Shown: in pieces, positions 34,547 to 47,657 of the stretch | Position numbering within the stretch: position 1 is the first letter of the stretch | How the letters are laid out: each line of letters begins with the position of its first letter | Assembly (NCBI GenBank): GCA_020633125.1 | Contig: JACKEH010000001.1 | Coordinates: 124,001-188,000 of the forward strand | Direction of reading: 5' to 3' | Length of the DNA stretch: 64,000 bases | Source of the DNA: Sandaracinus sp. | GTDB taxonomy: Bacteria > Myxococcota_A > Polyangia > Polyangiales > Houyiibacteriaceae | Notes under the pieces: generated by a model | Database searches by the model: none | Told to the model about the DNA's origin: nothing | What the model saw: only the letters and a program-made list of their open reading frames with translations | Translations under genes and position numbers: made by a program

Positions 34547-36178
34547 TCAGCGCAGGCCGTCCACGAAGGGCTGCACCTCGCGCTCGACGAACCCATCGAA
34601 CGAGTCGCCGTAGAGCTCGTAGCCCGGCACCTTCGTGCTGTGGACGACCTGGCCGGTGCGCGCGGCCCGAATGTCGAGGTTGGCTTCGCCGCCGTATTGC
34701 GGACGCGCGACGCACACGACGTAGGACGGTTGGGTCGTGGGGCGCCACGAGGTCGGGCCGTCGCGCCACGGGTACCAACGAATACCGTTGTAGTCGGTGA
34801 AGCCCTCGTACACGAGCACGCTGCGCGGCCCCTCGCTCGGGTCCGGCGCGTCGGGCAGCAGACTTCCGTTCTCACAGACCGGCTGCGCGACACGAAGCAA
34901 CGCGTCCTCGCGATGCCACTCCGCTTCGCTGTTCGTCACCCGCATGTAGAACGGGATCGCGAGGAGCACGACGATCACCGGCATGCCGATCGCGAGGTTC
35001 TTCGCCCGCGAGAAGAACGCCCACGTGTAGAGGAGCGCGCAGACCATCGCGATGGCGATGCCGATCCAGAGCTCCTCGTACGAGAAGCGCCGATCGGCGC
35101 CGGCCTTCCACGCGAGCTGCAGACCGAAGGCGATGCCGACGGCGCCGAGCAAGACGCGCCAGATCGGAAACTCCGGCGTCGGCTTGGGCTTCGAGAGCGG
35201 CCCCATGCCGGCGGCCTGCGCGAAGGGGTTGCCGCTGGAGGGCGCCGAGGCCTGGGCGAAGGGGTTGCCGCTCGGCGGGGCCGACGCTTGCGCGAAGGGG
35301 TTGCCGCCCGGCGCGGGCGTGCTCGAGGCGCCCGGTTGCATGCCGGCGGCGGCCTGCGCGAAGAGGCCCCCACCACTGGGAGGTGGCGCGGCGCCCGGCC
35401 CCGCACCGCCCGCGAGACCTGCGGACGCTTGCGCGAAGAGCCCGCCGCTCGCCGGGGCCGCGGGTGCGCCGGGTGCGCCCCAGCTCGAACCACCGGCCGG
35501 CGCGCTTCCCCATCCACCACCCGCCGCGGGCGGCGTGCTCGATCCCCCCGCCTTCGCGTACGCCTCCTGCGCGAAGCCGAGGTAGGGCTGCAGCTCTTCG
35601 GCCTTCGGGCTCGCAGCCGCGGCCGCCAGGGCTTCGCCGAGCTTCGGATCGGCGGGCCAACGCGGCGCGCGCTTGAGCGCCGAGCGCCCCGGGCCTTCGC
35701 CCCAACGACCACGCACCCCTTCGTGCAGCACCTTCGCGAACACCGGCTCCGGCGCTTCGGTCAGCGCCATCACGACCATCATCTGGTCGTCCGCGGGAAT
35801 CGCGTCGATGGCGTCGAGCAGGTAGTTCTCGTCGACGTCGAGGAAACGCAGCAGCTCCGGCAGCTCGTCGCGGCGATGCGGCGCGATGCCGTCGACCGGC
35901 GTCTCCGCGCGAAGCTGTCCGAGCCACTCGTCGGCGATCGGTCCGTACTTCGGATCACCCAGCGCCTTGCAACGCACGAAGACCTTGGCCGCGTGCTCGA
36001 AGAAGGGTTTGCGTACGAACACCCCCGCCGAACGCGCGAGCGCGGTGCCGAGGGTGGCGAGCAGCGCCGGGCTCGCGCCGTCGAAGCCGTCACGCAACGC
36101 GACGGTGGCGGCGACGGCGGCGGCGAGGGGACGTTCGCGCTGGAGGAAGACGTTGGCGGCGCCGAGGAGGAGCTCCAT
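34547..36178 (-). CDS. hypothetical membrane protein with NPFAQA-type repeats
   Basis: A 543-residue protein. The N-terminal 200 residues are helical and repeat-like. A low-complexity centre (about 210-335) is Gly/Pro/Ala/Ser-rich with units such as SGNPFAQASAP and GGLFAQA, repeated at least six times; this region is probably disordered. Three or four membrane helices follow (about 340-425; IWRVLLGAVGIAFGLQLAW, LWIGIAIAMVCALLYTWAFF). The C-terminal 130 residues are outside or in the periplasm. The family is not recognised. FAQA units could be short binding motifs. It is convergent with the cytochrome operon and adjoins a YeeE/YedE pair 18 bp upstream on the same strand. Confidence 0.75.
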   Translation of the reverse strand: MELLLGAANVFLQRERPLAAAVAATVALRDGFDGASPALLATLGTALARSAGVFVRKPFFEHAAKVFVRCKALGDPKYGPIADEWLGQLRAETPVDGIAPHRRDELPELLRFLDVDENYLLDAIDAIPADDQMMVVMALTEAPEPVFAKVLHEGVRGRWGEGPGRSALKRAPRWPADPKLGEALAAAAASPKAEELQPYLGFAQEAYAKAGGSSTPPAAGGGWGSAPAGGSSWGAPGAPAAPASGGLFAQASAGLAGGAGPGAAPPPSGGGLFAQAAAGMQPGASSTPAPGGNPFAQASAPPSGNPFAQASAPSSGNPFAQAAGMGPLSKPKPTPEFPIWRVLLGAVGIAFGLQLAWKAGADRRFSYEELWIGIAIAMVCALLYTWAFFSRAKNLAIGMPVIVVLLAIPFYMRVTNSEAEWHREDALLRVAQPVCENGSLLPDAPDPSEGPRSVLVYEGFTDYNGIRWYPWRDGPTSWRPTTQPSYVVCVARPQYGGEANLDIRAARTGQVVHSTKVPGYELYGDSFDGFVEREVQPFVDGLR

Positions 36179-36196
36179 GGCGAGACGATACGCCTT

Positions 36197-36634
36197 TCAC
36201 ACGCGACTCTTCCCCTCCTTTGCGAGGCCCCACGCCCGCCAACGCTCCGGGGCGCCGAGCCAGAGCCCGACGACCATCGACGCGACGAAGAGCGGTGTCC
36301 AGGACGCGCCGGCGCCGAGGGAGGTCAGCGCGGGGCCGGGGCAGACGCCGCCGAGGCCCCAGCCGAGGCCGAAGATCACGGAGCCGCCGACGAGGCGAAG
36401 GTCGAGCGCCTTCTTCGTGGGCGTGGGGCAGACGTTCGGTCGGCGCGCACGCGCGAGGCGGTGGACGAGCGCGAACGACGAGACCGCGCCGATCATGACG
36501 AAGAGCACGGTCGGATCCCACGCGCTCGGGTCGAGCCAACCGACGATGACCTCGGGGCGCGTGAGACGCGAGAGCCCCAGTGCGACCGCCAAGACGAAAC
36601 CGACGAGCGTCGGCAACCACGGACGAAGGCTCAC
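36197..36634 (-). CDS. YeeE/YedE family (DUF6691-type) transporter component
   Basis: A 145-residue integral membrane protein with about four helices and the signature GGVCPGPAL (residues 95-103), whose Cys is the conserved residue of this family. The GTG start overlaps the upstream stop (GTGA) and is preceded by GGGAGGTG. Paired small YeeE/YedE proteins are the split form of longer thiosulfate or sulfur-species transporters; the pairing is well known. Here the partner is encoded directly upstream. The expected role is import of a sulfur compound such as thiosulfate, and the divergent AraC-type gene may regulate it. Confidence 0.88.
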   Translation of the reverse strand: MSLRPWLPTLVGFVLAVALGLSRLTRPEVIVGWLDPSAWDPTVLFVMIGAVSSFALVHRLARARRPNVCPTPTKKALDLRLVGGSVIFGLGWGLGGVCPGPALTSLGAGASWTPLFVASMVVGLWLGAPERWRAWGLAKEGKSRV

Positions 36635-37041
36635 GACACACCTCCCATCACGCGGACGGCGAGCGCGCCGGCGAGGGTGAAGGTTCCGACCGCGACCACG
36701 GAGCGAAGCGAAAATCGCCCCACGCCGCAGACGCCGTGGCCACTGGTGCACCCGTTGGCGAGCCGAGCGCCGACCCCGACGAGCAAGCCGGCGACGACGA
36801 GACGACCCGGGCTCGCGAAGTGCGTGTGGAGGATGTGGTCGGGCCAGACGAGGCCCACGAAAGCGCCGCCGAGCAGGAGCCCGAGGAGGAATCGCAGGCG
36901 CCAGCCGCGCTCGGTGGCCTCGGGCTCGACGGCCTGCGCGAGCACCCCGCTGATGCCGGCGATGCGGCCTTCGAAGTAGAGCAGCGCGCCCGATCCGGCC
37001 CCGAAGAGCATCCCGGCTGCGATGGCCATCCACCAAGACAT
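36631..37041 (-). CDS. YeeE/YedE family transporter component
   Basis: A 136-residue integral membrane protein with about four helices and the classic GCTSGHGVCG motif (97-106), containing the Cys residues thought to relay sulfur. The ATG is preceded by GGGAGGTGGACG. It is the first of the two-gene unit and overlaps the next by 4 bp. Together the two give the full set of cysteine signatures seen in the long single-chain YeeE proteins. A 162-bp gap separates it from a divergent AraC-family gene, which probably shares its control region. Confidence 0.92.
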   Translation of the reverse strand: MSWWMAIAAGMLFGAGSGALLYFEGRIAGISGVLAQAVEPEATERGWRLRFLLGLLLGGAFVGLVWPDHILHTHFASPGRLVVAGLLVGVGARLANGCTSGHGVCGVGRFSLRSVVAVGTFTLAGALAVRVMGGVS

Positions 37042-37203
37042 CGTCCACCTCCCGTCGCCGACCGTCGGCGCTCGCGGCCCCGCCGCTCGTCCAGGAACTC
37101 TAGGGAGGAGGCGCTCGGTGTCTTTGACCGGACCGCCAGGGAAGCATGCCGATCGTCCAGGAGGGCGGTTGATGCCGGGGCTCGGCGTGATCGACCCTGC
37201 CGT
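37042..37203. promoter_or_regulatory. divergent promoter region of yeeE-type pair and AraC regulator
   Basis: This 162-bp gap lies between the divergent yeeE-type unit and the regulator gene. I could not mark -35/-10 elements or a convincing operator, but control of the transporter pair by the adjacent regulator is the usual arrangement. Confidence 0.4.
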
Positions 37204-38178
37204 GTGGACGTTCTCTCGGACCTGCTCCGCGCGGTGCGGCTCTCCGGCGCGGTGTTCTTTCGCGCGGACTTCTCGGCGCCGTGGGGGCTGACCTCGCCCG
37301 ACGCCGAGCAGCTCTCGCAAGCGCTGCTGCCGAACGCGCGGCGGATGGTGCTCTTCCATTACCTGCAGCGCGGCTCGTGTTGGGTGCAGGTGGGCGGCGA
37401 CCGCCAGGAGCTTCACGCGGGCGACGTCGTGGTGCTGCCCTTCTGCGATCCCCACGCGATGGGGAAAGGCGCGCCGCCGCGCGTCGATTGTGTCTCCGCG
37501 CTCTTCCCGTCGCCGCCGCCGTGGACCGCCCCGCCGGTGCTCGCGTACGGCGGCGAAGGCGAGACGACGCAGATCGTGTGCGGCTTCCTCGAGCTCGACG
37601 ACACGCACTTCAACCCGATGCTCACGGCGTTGCCGAGCTTGATGGTCGTGCGGCCCGACGACTCGTCGACCGGTGTGCTCTTGCGGTCGAGCCTCGAGTT
37701 CCTGGACCGCGAGCTCGCGAGTGACTCGCCGGGCGGCGCGTCGATGCTCGGGCGACTGACGGAGCTGCTCTTCGTGCAGGTGTTGCGGCAGCACGTCGCG
37801 CAGCTTCCCGAACGCGAGCTCGGGTGGTTGGCGGCGCTGCGGGATCGCGGGATTCGAACGGCGCTCGAGCTGGTGCACGAGCGGCCCGCCGAGGCGTGGA
37901 CGGTGGAGGCGCTCGCGAAACACGCGGCGATGTCGCGCTCGGCGTTTGCGGCGCGCTTCACGGAGCTGCTCGGCGAGGCCCCGGCGCAATACCTCACGCG
38001 TTGGCGCGTGCAGCTCGCGGCGCAGCGGTTGCGGCAGACGGACGAGGCGATCGCGCAGGTCGCGTCGTCGGTGGGCTACGCGTCGGAAGCGGCGTTCGGG
38101 CGAGCGTTCAAGCGGGAGCTCGGCGTGTCGCCGGCGAAGTACCGGCGGGACGCGAAGGCGCGGGGAACGGGGGTTTGA
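37204..38178 (+). CDS. AraC family transcriptional regulator, cupin-type
   Basis: A 324-residue regulator from a GTG start. The N-terminal cupin domain (RGSCWVQVGGDRQELHAGDVVVLP) carries an effector-binding barrel typical of cupin_6 AraC regulators. The C-terminal 100 residues hold two helix-turn-helix units: WTVEALAKHAAMSRSAFAARF and AIAQVASSVGYASEAAFGRAF, followed by GVSPAKYRR, the standard AraC ending. It is transcribed away from a YeeE/YedE pair 162 bp away, which is therefore its most likely target. Effector unknown. Confidence 0.92.
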   Translation: MDVLSDLLRAVRLSGAVFFRADFSAPWGLTSPDAEQLSQALLPNARRMVLFHYLQRGSCWVQVGGDRQELHAGDVVVLPFCDPHAMGKGAPPRVDCVSALFPSPPPWTAPPVLAYGGEGETTQIVCGFLELDDTHFNPMLTALPSLMVVRPDDSSTGVLLRSSLEFLDRELASDSPGGASMLGRLTELLFVQVLRQHVAQLPERELGWLAALRDRGIRTALELVHERPAEAWTVEALAKHAAMSRSAFAARFTELLGEAPAQYLTRWRVQLAAQRLRQTDEAIAQVASSVGYASEAAFGRAFKRELGVSPAKYRRDAKARGTGV

Positions 38179-38674
38179 GCGGCGGGTGACCCTCGGTGTC
38201 GGTCGCCGCGGCCGTGCTGCGACGGCTCATCCTGACGCGAGCACGGGCACCAAATCCGCGCTTCGCGGCTCAGAGTCAGAGGCCGAGACGGCGCTGCGCG
38301 CCACCGCCGCTGCGCGGCCACACGGCTTCGCCAACACCGCGCTTCGCGCCCCAGAGACACAGGCAGAGTCGGCGCTGCGCGCCACCGCCGCTGCGCGGCC
38401 ACACGGCTTCGCCAACCTCGGGGACGGAGGCCGAGTTGGCGCGACGCGCCTCACGGCTTCGCCAGCACCACGGTAGCGGGCGTCACCGTCACGGACTCCG
38501 TCATCGTCGCGGACGTTGGCGCGCAGCGCCGTCTCGGTGCTTCCCAGGCCGCGAAGCGGCGGTGGCGCGCAGCGCCGTCTCGGTCTCTGCCTCCCTCCGT
38601 CACCCGCTCCGCCGCCGCCCGCGAGCCCGCCCTCCAACGTTTCCCCCAGCCCTCGACCCGGCTACCGTTCCCCC
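38179..38674. repeat. 496-bp repeat-rich gap: 81-bp tandem units and inverted copies
   Basis: No gene is supported here. An 81-bp unit occurs about twice: identical 47-bp cores start at 38289 and 38370 (both contain GCGCCACCGCCGCTGCGCGG and CACGGCTTCGCCAAC). Part of a third unit follows (38440-38460). About 100 bp further on, the reverse complement of the core's outer part appears twice, as GGCGCGCAGCGCCGTCTCGG at 38518-38537 (first two bases differ in register) and 38564-38583. The same 20-mer extended by TCTCTG recurs at 41841, so it is a dispersed family. The sigma factor gene follows. Confidence 0.8.
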
Positions 38675-39556
38675 GTGCCCGATCTCGGACACTCCTTCCT
38701 TCGCGGCCTCGCCGGCGCCTACGAGCTCGACGGCCCGACCCTGCTCGCGGTCGGCCCGACGCTCGAAGCGCATCTCGCCCGCGCCCGGGCGCGTTGGCCT
38801 CGCGTGGCGCTCTCGGGGGACGAGTTCGCGGAGCACCTCGCGCGTTGCGCGCCGGACGCCGACGAGCTCGCGAACGCGCTGGGCGGGCTCTGCACCGACG
38901 ACGTCTTCCTCGCGTGTGCGTGCGCGCGTGGCGACCGCGCCGCGATCGAGGCCTTCGAAGCCGAGGTGATGCCGCACGTGCCGCGCGCGATCGTCCGCAT
39001 CGATCGCGACGAGACCTTCGTGCGCGAGGTGATGGAGGAGGTGCGCATCAAGCTGCTCGTCGGCGACGGGCGTGAGCCGCGCATCGCGAGCTACCTCGGA
39101 CGTGGCCCGCTCACGAGCTGGGTCCAGGTCACGGCGATTCGAACGGGCTACTCGTTCAAACGAAAGCGAAGCCCCGAGACGCCCGTCGAAGACGAAGACG
39201 CGTTCGATCTCCCCATCGACGACGACCCCGAGCTCGCGCGCCTGCGCGAACGCGTGCAGGAACCCTTTCGCGTCGCGTTTCGCGAAGCCCTCGCGAGCCT
39301 CTCCCCACGCGAGCGCACGCTCCTGCGCCTCTACTTGCTCGAAGAGGTCTCGGCCGAAGCGCTGGGCACGATGTACGACGTGCATCGCGCCACGATCGCG
39401 CGTTGGATCACCCAAGCGCGGCGGCAGGTGCACGACGAGACGCGGCGTCGCCTCTCCAAGACGCTCGGCCTCGACGCGCGGGCGTTCGAGAGCCTCATGA
39501 ACCGTGTGCTGAGCGGCCTCGACGTCTCGCTCGCGTCGTTCTTGGAGCGCTCTTGA
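38675..39556 (+). CDS. RNA polymerase sigma factor, sigma-70 family
   Basis: A 293-residue protein from a GTG start. Residues about 80-170 fit region 2: ACARGDRAAIEAFEAE, then helix VMEEVRIKLLVGDG and the SYLGRGPLTSWVQVTAIRTGY segment (the W-rich promoter-melting part). Region 4 (about 200-285) has SLSPRERTLLRLYLLEEVSAEALGTMYDVHRATIARWITQAR, a typical sigma helix-turn-helix with the HRATIARW recognition helix. This divergent form is common in Sandaracinus-like myxobacteria and lies close to ECF sigma factors. No anti-sigma gene adjoins; the next gene, 88 bp downstream, is a lipoprotein and could be a target. Confidence 0.85.
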   Translation: MPDLGHSFLRGLAGAYELDGPTLLAVGPTLEAHLARARARWPRVALSGDEFAEHLARCAPDADELANALGGLCTDDVFLACACARGDRAAIEAFEAEVMPHVPRAIVRIDRDETFVREVMEEVRIKLLVGDGREPRIASYLGRGPLTSWVQVTAIRTGYSFKRKRSPETPVEDEDAFDLPIDDDPELARLRERVQEPFRVAFREALASLSPRERTLLRLYLLEEVSAEALGTMYDVHRATIARWITQARRQVHDETRRRLSKTLGLDARAFESLMNRVLSGLDVSLASFLERS

Positions 39557-39644
39557 GCGCTCTCGTGGCTCGTCCGCGCGTCGCTGCGCTCGCGCCTTCT
39601 TTCGTCCTCCGCTGGCCACACCTCCGTGGAGGAGACGTCCGTCG

Positions 39645-41673
39645 ATGAAACGCTTCTTCGTCTCTTGCCTCGCCCTCGCCCTCGCTTGCGGGGACGACGA
39701 CACCGCCTCGGTCGACGACGCCGCCGTCGACGCCACAGCCCTCGACGCGGGCGCGGATGCGACCGTCGAGGTCGCGCCCGCCGAGCCCGAATACCCGCTC
39801 TGGGCGTGCCCGAGCGGCTGGATTCCCCGCGACGTCGCGGGTGCGCGCGCGTGCGACCTCCCGATCACCGACACCACGTGCGGCCCCGGTCGCGCGCACT
39901 TCGTCGGTGGTGAAGGCTGCGAGGACGTGGGCGCCGCGTGTCCCGCCGGGAGCGAGCCTTTCGCCGCCAACTTGCCGGCGGATACGATCTTCGTCGCCCC
40001 CGACGCGACGGGCGACGGCACGCGCGCCACCCCTTTCGGAACGCTCGCTGAAGCCTTCGCCGCGGCCACGTCGGGCGACGTCGTCGCGCTCGCCGCCGGG
40101 GAACACGAGGCGGACGCACTGCAGCTCCCGAACGGCGTGCGGCTGGTCGGTGCCTGCGCCGCCCGCACGCGAGTGCTCGGCGCGGTGGGCGCCGACTTCG
40201 CGTTCGGCGGCGGCGGCGGTCGGAGCGCGACGCTCGAGAACCTCACGATCCGGCAGGCCGCCATCGCCGTCGGCGTGGCCGGCGAGGTCACGTTGCGAGG
40301 CGTGGTGATCGAGTCGATCGTGGGCGCCGGCCTCGCGGTGACCTCGACCGGCCGGCTTCGTCTCGAGGACGTGGTCGTGCGTGACGTCGAGCCCGCGGGC
40401 ACCAGCGGTGGCATGGCGCTGCTCGTGGACGGCGGCCAGGTCGACGGCACCCGCGTGGTGCTCGAAGACGCGCTTCGCAGCGCGCTCCGCGTGACGGGGG
40501 CCGCGCGACCTTCGACCGACTGCGCGCCTGGGCGCGCCCCTTCGGCAGCCTCTCGCGAGGGGTGGGTGCATGGGTCACGGGCGGCGAGGTCACGCTTCGA
40601 CACGTCGACCTTCGCGGCGCCACGAACACCGCGGTCGAGGTCTCCGGCGACGGCGTGGTCGCGCTCTCCGACGCGCTCGCGAACGCGATCGAAGAGGTCG
40701 ATCCACCGGGCGTGTTCGCGCTCTACGCCCGCGACGGAGGTCGGCTCACCGTCGACCGCGCGTGGGTGCGTGGGCAAGGTTGGCTCGTGCACGCCGACGA
40801 CGGGACGGTGGCCGTGCGCGACACGATCCTCGAGGGCCTGCCGGGCGGACGCCTCTACGCGGAGAACGTCGGCGTGGTGTCGTTCTCGTCCCCCTTCGAG
40901 CTCGAGCGCGTGGTCGTCACCGGCACCAACTCCGGGCTTCTCGCGAACGGTCCCTTCGACTTCGAGATCGATCCGGAAGCCCCTCCCCGCCGCCCCCGGA
41001 TCCGATCGCCTTCGCGATCGCGGACCTGCACCTCGTCGACGTGGGCGCCGACGTGCGCTTCGGCTACGGCGTCTCGCTCGACGTGCCCTTCGTGGGCCCG
41101 ATCGCGCGCGTGCACGGCGAACGCATCAAAGGCATCGCGCTCGACTCGTCGGGCGACGTCGCGTTTCAGGACCTGCGTCTGTTCGCGCCGGTCGCAGGAG
41201 GCGACGTCGACGGCAATCCGAGCTTCGCGCACGGGCTCGTCGTCCGGGCCGGAAGCGCGACCCTCGAGCGTGCCCTCGTCGAAGACACCTTCGAGGTCGC
41301 GATCGACGTGCGCGGCGGCGATCTCACGCTGGCCGACGTCACGATTCGCCGCGCCCGCGAGCGTCCCTGCGCCGTCGACACCTGCCCCGAAGCCCCCGGC
41401 GGCATCGGGCTCGGCGCGTACTTCGACGCGACCGTGCGCGCCGAGAACCTCGTGGTGGACGGCGCCGACCTCTGCGGCGTGCAGCTCGCGTTCGACGGCG
41501 CGATCGATCTGATCGGCGGCACGATTCGAGGCGCGACGGTGGGCGCGTGCGTGCAGGTCGACGGCTACGACGTCCGGCGGCTGGCCGGAGGCGTGCGCTA
41601 CGAGGACAACGGCACGAACGTGGAGACGACGTCGCACGCGGTGCCCGAAGCGCCGCCTCCGCCGACGCTTTGA
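39645..41673 (+). CDS. beta-helix lipoprotein, frame-disrupted
   Basis: A lipoprotein (signal ending LALALACG; mature CGDDDT) with a disordered Asp/Ala/Val stretch, a small Cys-rich domain (about 45-100) and a long right-handed parallel beta-helix of pectin-lyase type (repeats such as VTLRGVVIESIVG and LRLEDVVVRDV). About 675 residues in all once joined. The frame breaks twice: near 40496-40500 (a run of five G) and near 40985-40997 (C runs); one extra base at each restores a continuous reading to the stop at 41673. That both sit in homopolymers favours base-calling error. The start has GGAGGAGACG upstream. Such proteins are often surface-exposed and carbohydrate-binding, but substrate is unknown. 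Confidence 0.75.
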
Positions 41674-41700
41674 GACCGCCACGCCGTTAGCTGAGCGGCG

Positions 41701-41955
41701 GTCCGCGACCGTGGCGGTGGCCGTGTCGGTGGCCGCATGTCGGTGGCCGTGTCGGTAGCCGTGTCGGTAGCCGTGTCGGTAGCCGTGTCGGTGGCCGTGT
41801 CGGTGGCCGTGTCCGTGTCCGTGGCCGTGTCCGTGTCCGTGGCGCGCAGCGCCGTCTCGGTCTCTGACTCGGTCACGCGAAGCGTGGTGGCGCGCAGCGC
41901 GGTTCCGCCCCGTCCCCGTCTCCGTCCCCGTCCCCGTCCCCGTCCCCGTCCCCGT
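41701..41955 (+). repeat. 12-bp and hexanucleotide satellite array
   Basis: Eight or so copies of GTGTCGGT(A/G)GCC run from about 41701 to 41820, followed by a stretch with CCGTGT steps. The dispersed 20-mer GGCGCGCAGCGCCGTCTCGG (41841-41860) and about nine CCCCGT/TCCCCG-type hexamers (41908-41955) come next. The array starts 28 bp after the beta-helix gene and ends against the stop of the convergent kinase gene. Open frames across it (VSVAVSV / TDTDTAT) are by-products. Confidence 0.85.
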
Positions 41956-41956
41956 C

Positions 41957-45620
<3,664 letters not shown>

Positions 45621-46044
45621 GCGCCTCCGTGGGGCGATCGAACCATCGCCGGAAGCTCGCTTCCGAGGCGGCGGATGTCCAGCACGAGCTGCCGCACGGG
45701 TCCTGTCCTCGACCTGCCCGTGCCCGTGCCCGTGCGCCCCCGCTCACCCCATGCCGACGTACTCCGTGCCCGTGCCCCTGCCCGTGCCCATGCCGTGCCG
45801 GCCGGCCCATGCCCCTGTGCCCGTACCCGCGACGTGCGCCTCCCCATGCGCACCCTGTGCCCATCCGGGCCACCGCTCACGTTTGAACCTCGTGTCTCGC
45901 GCGCCGTGCCCGCCATGAGGGACCTCGAACGACCGTGGCATCCGCGCACCCCCGTGCCGATCCGCCGCGCCTGCCTCCGCTTCGCCACGTCCCCGACGTG
46001 GCACGTCCCACGCAAGGGAAGGAAGCGTGGCAAGCTTCTCCGCC
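45621..46044. other. 424-bp gap with GTGCCC-type low-complexity sequence
   Basis: No gene is supported. Between about 45700 and 45850 the sequence is made of imperfect GTGCCC, CGTGCC and GCCCAT steps, a hexanucleotide satellite less regular than that at 41.7 kb. The gap also holds the divergent promoters of the kinase and SGNH genes, which I cannot mark. Confidence 0.6.
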
Positions 46045-47557
46045 ATGCGGCTCCGCGCGCTCGCGCTTCTCCTCACGTTCTCCGCTTGTGGCGGAGACGA
46101 CGACGTCTTCCTCGATGCCGGGGAGGCCGACGCGCACGCCCCTTCGACGGCGGGGATCGACGCGCCCCGCGCACCGCTCGACGACGCGGGCGACGGGGAC
46201 GCCGACGTCGACGCGGGCATGGAGCCCGACCTCTGCGCGATGGAAGACCGCGACGCCGATCCCCGGCGTGTCTTCTTCCTCGGCAACAGCTTCACGTTCA
46301 CCTACGACCTGCCGGGACTCTTCCGTCAGCTCGCGACCGCGGGTGGGGTTCACGCCACCGATCGTCGACTCGTACACGATCGGTGGCCAGACGCTCGAAG
46401 GGACATCGCGCGGACTCCGCGGCGAACGCCGGCCCCGCGCGCATTCCGGAAGGCTGGGACGTCGTGATCCTCCAAGAGCTGAGCACTCGACCGACCGACT
46501 CGATCGGCCCGGCGGAGCAGTTCAAGGTCGACGCGACCTGCTTCCACGACCTCGCGCGCGACGCGAACCCCTGACGGGCGCGTCATCCTCTACGAGACCT
46601 TCGCGCGCTGCGCGGGGCACGCGCTCTACCCCGCGACCTTCGCCGACCCGAGGACATGCAGGCGCAGCTTCGTTTTCACTACGACGACGCGGCCGACGAA
46701 TACATCCCGCGCTTCACCGAGTCGGTCGTGCCGCCGAACGTCGAGGTCGCACGGGTCGGCGACGCGTGGGAGGCACAGCTCGCGCTCGGGGAACCGCCGC
46801 GCCTTCACGGCTCCGACGACTACCACCCGAGCTGCGCGCGGCGCGTACCTCTCCGCGCTCGTGTTCGTGGGCACCGTCTACGGCCGCAGCACGATCGGGT
46901 TGCCGGCCATCGGCGTCGACGACGCGACCGCGCTCGCGTTGCAAGAGAGCGCCGACTTGGTGACCGGCGCGACGCGGCCCGTGCCTTCGATCGCGTGCCC
47001 GCGAGGTATCGACGTCGGCGACGCGCTTCGCGTCGACTTCGGCCCCACCTCCGTGGCCGGTTGGCCCGCGCACGACACGCTCGAGGGCAGCTCCGGCCCG
47101 CTGCTCGACTCGACCGGCATGCCGACGACCGCGCGCGTCCGCACCGTGGGCTTCACGGGCACGCAGACCGGCGGCGTCGCGGAGAACACGCTCGGCCTTC
47201 CTGCCGAGGTTTCCACCGACACGCTCTGGGTCGGCTCGTTCGACGGACACGAAGCCGCGCTCGCGCTCGAAGGCGAGGTGGTCCTCGAGGGCTCCCCCCG
47301 AGGGCTCGTACACGCTCACGCTCTTCGCGTCGCGCACCGGCGACGACAGCGGCCGCGCGGCCGCCTCGTCGCGCGCTACGCGCTCGGAGAGCGCGAGGTC
47401 GACCTCGAGGTCGCGGACAACGCCGACCGCACGGCGGTCTTCGACGACGTCGTTCCAGATGCCAGCGGACGCGTGCGGGTGCGGGTGCTCGTGAGCCCGG
47501 ACGGCGCGGGGCGCTTCGGCTACGTCGGCAGTCTCTCGCCTCGAACGCACGCGTTGA
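46045..47557 (+). CDS. SGNH/GDSL-type hydrolase lipoprotein, frame-disrupted
   Basis: The signal ends LLLTFSACGG, giving a CGGDDD lipoprotein. Reading across frames gives RVFFLGNSFTFTYDLPGL (nucleophile-loop GNS), then VDSYTIGGQTLEG, WDVVILQELSTRPTDS, VILYETFARCAGHALYP and HGSDDYHPS (catalytic DxxH block), which together define a DUF4886/SGNH hydrolase. A second, beta-rich domain follows, with TLWVGSFDGHEAAL and LEVADNADRTAVFDDV, shared with the next gene. At least six frame breaks lie between 46350 and 47370; coding motifs and GC bias survive throughout, arguing for sequence error or very recent decay. It could be a deacetylase/esterase on a surface polymer; the substrate is unknown. Confidence 0.68.
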
Positions 47558-47657
47558 GCTCGGAACACGTGTCGGTGCCGCGCGCCGCCTTTCACGCGTT
47601 GCGCGAGGAGGGCTGCGAGGGTTCGCCCGTCGCCGACGAGGCGACGAGTGCGCTACG

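Noticed and set aside
38255..38460. CRISPR-like spaced repeats
   Set aside because: Repeats are 81-bp tandem units with similar intervening sequence, not short repeats with unique spacers, and no cas genes are near.
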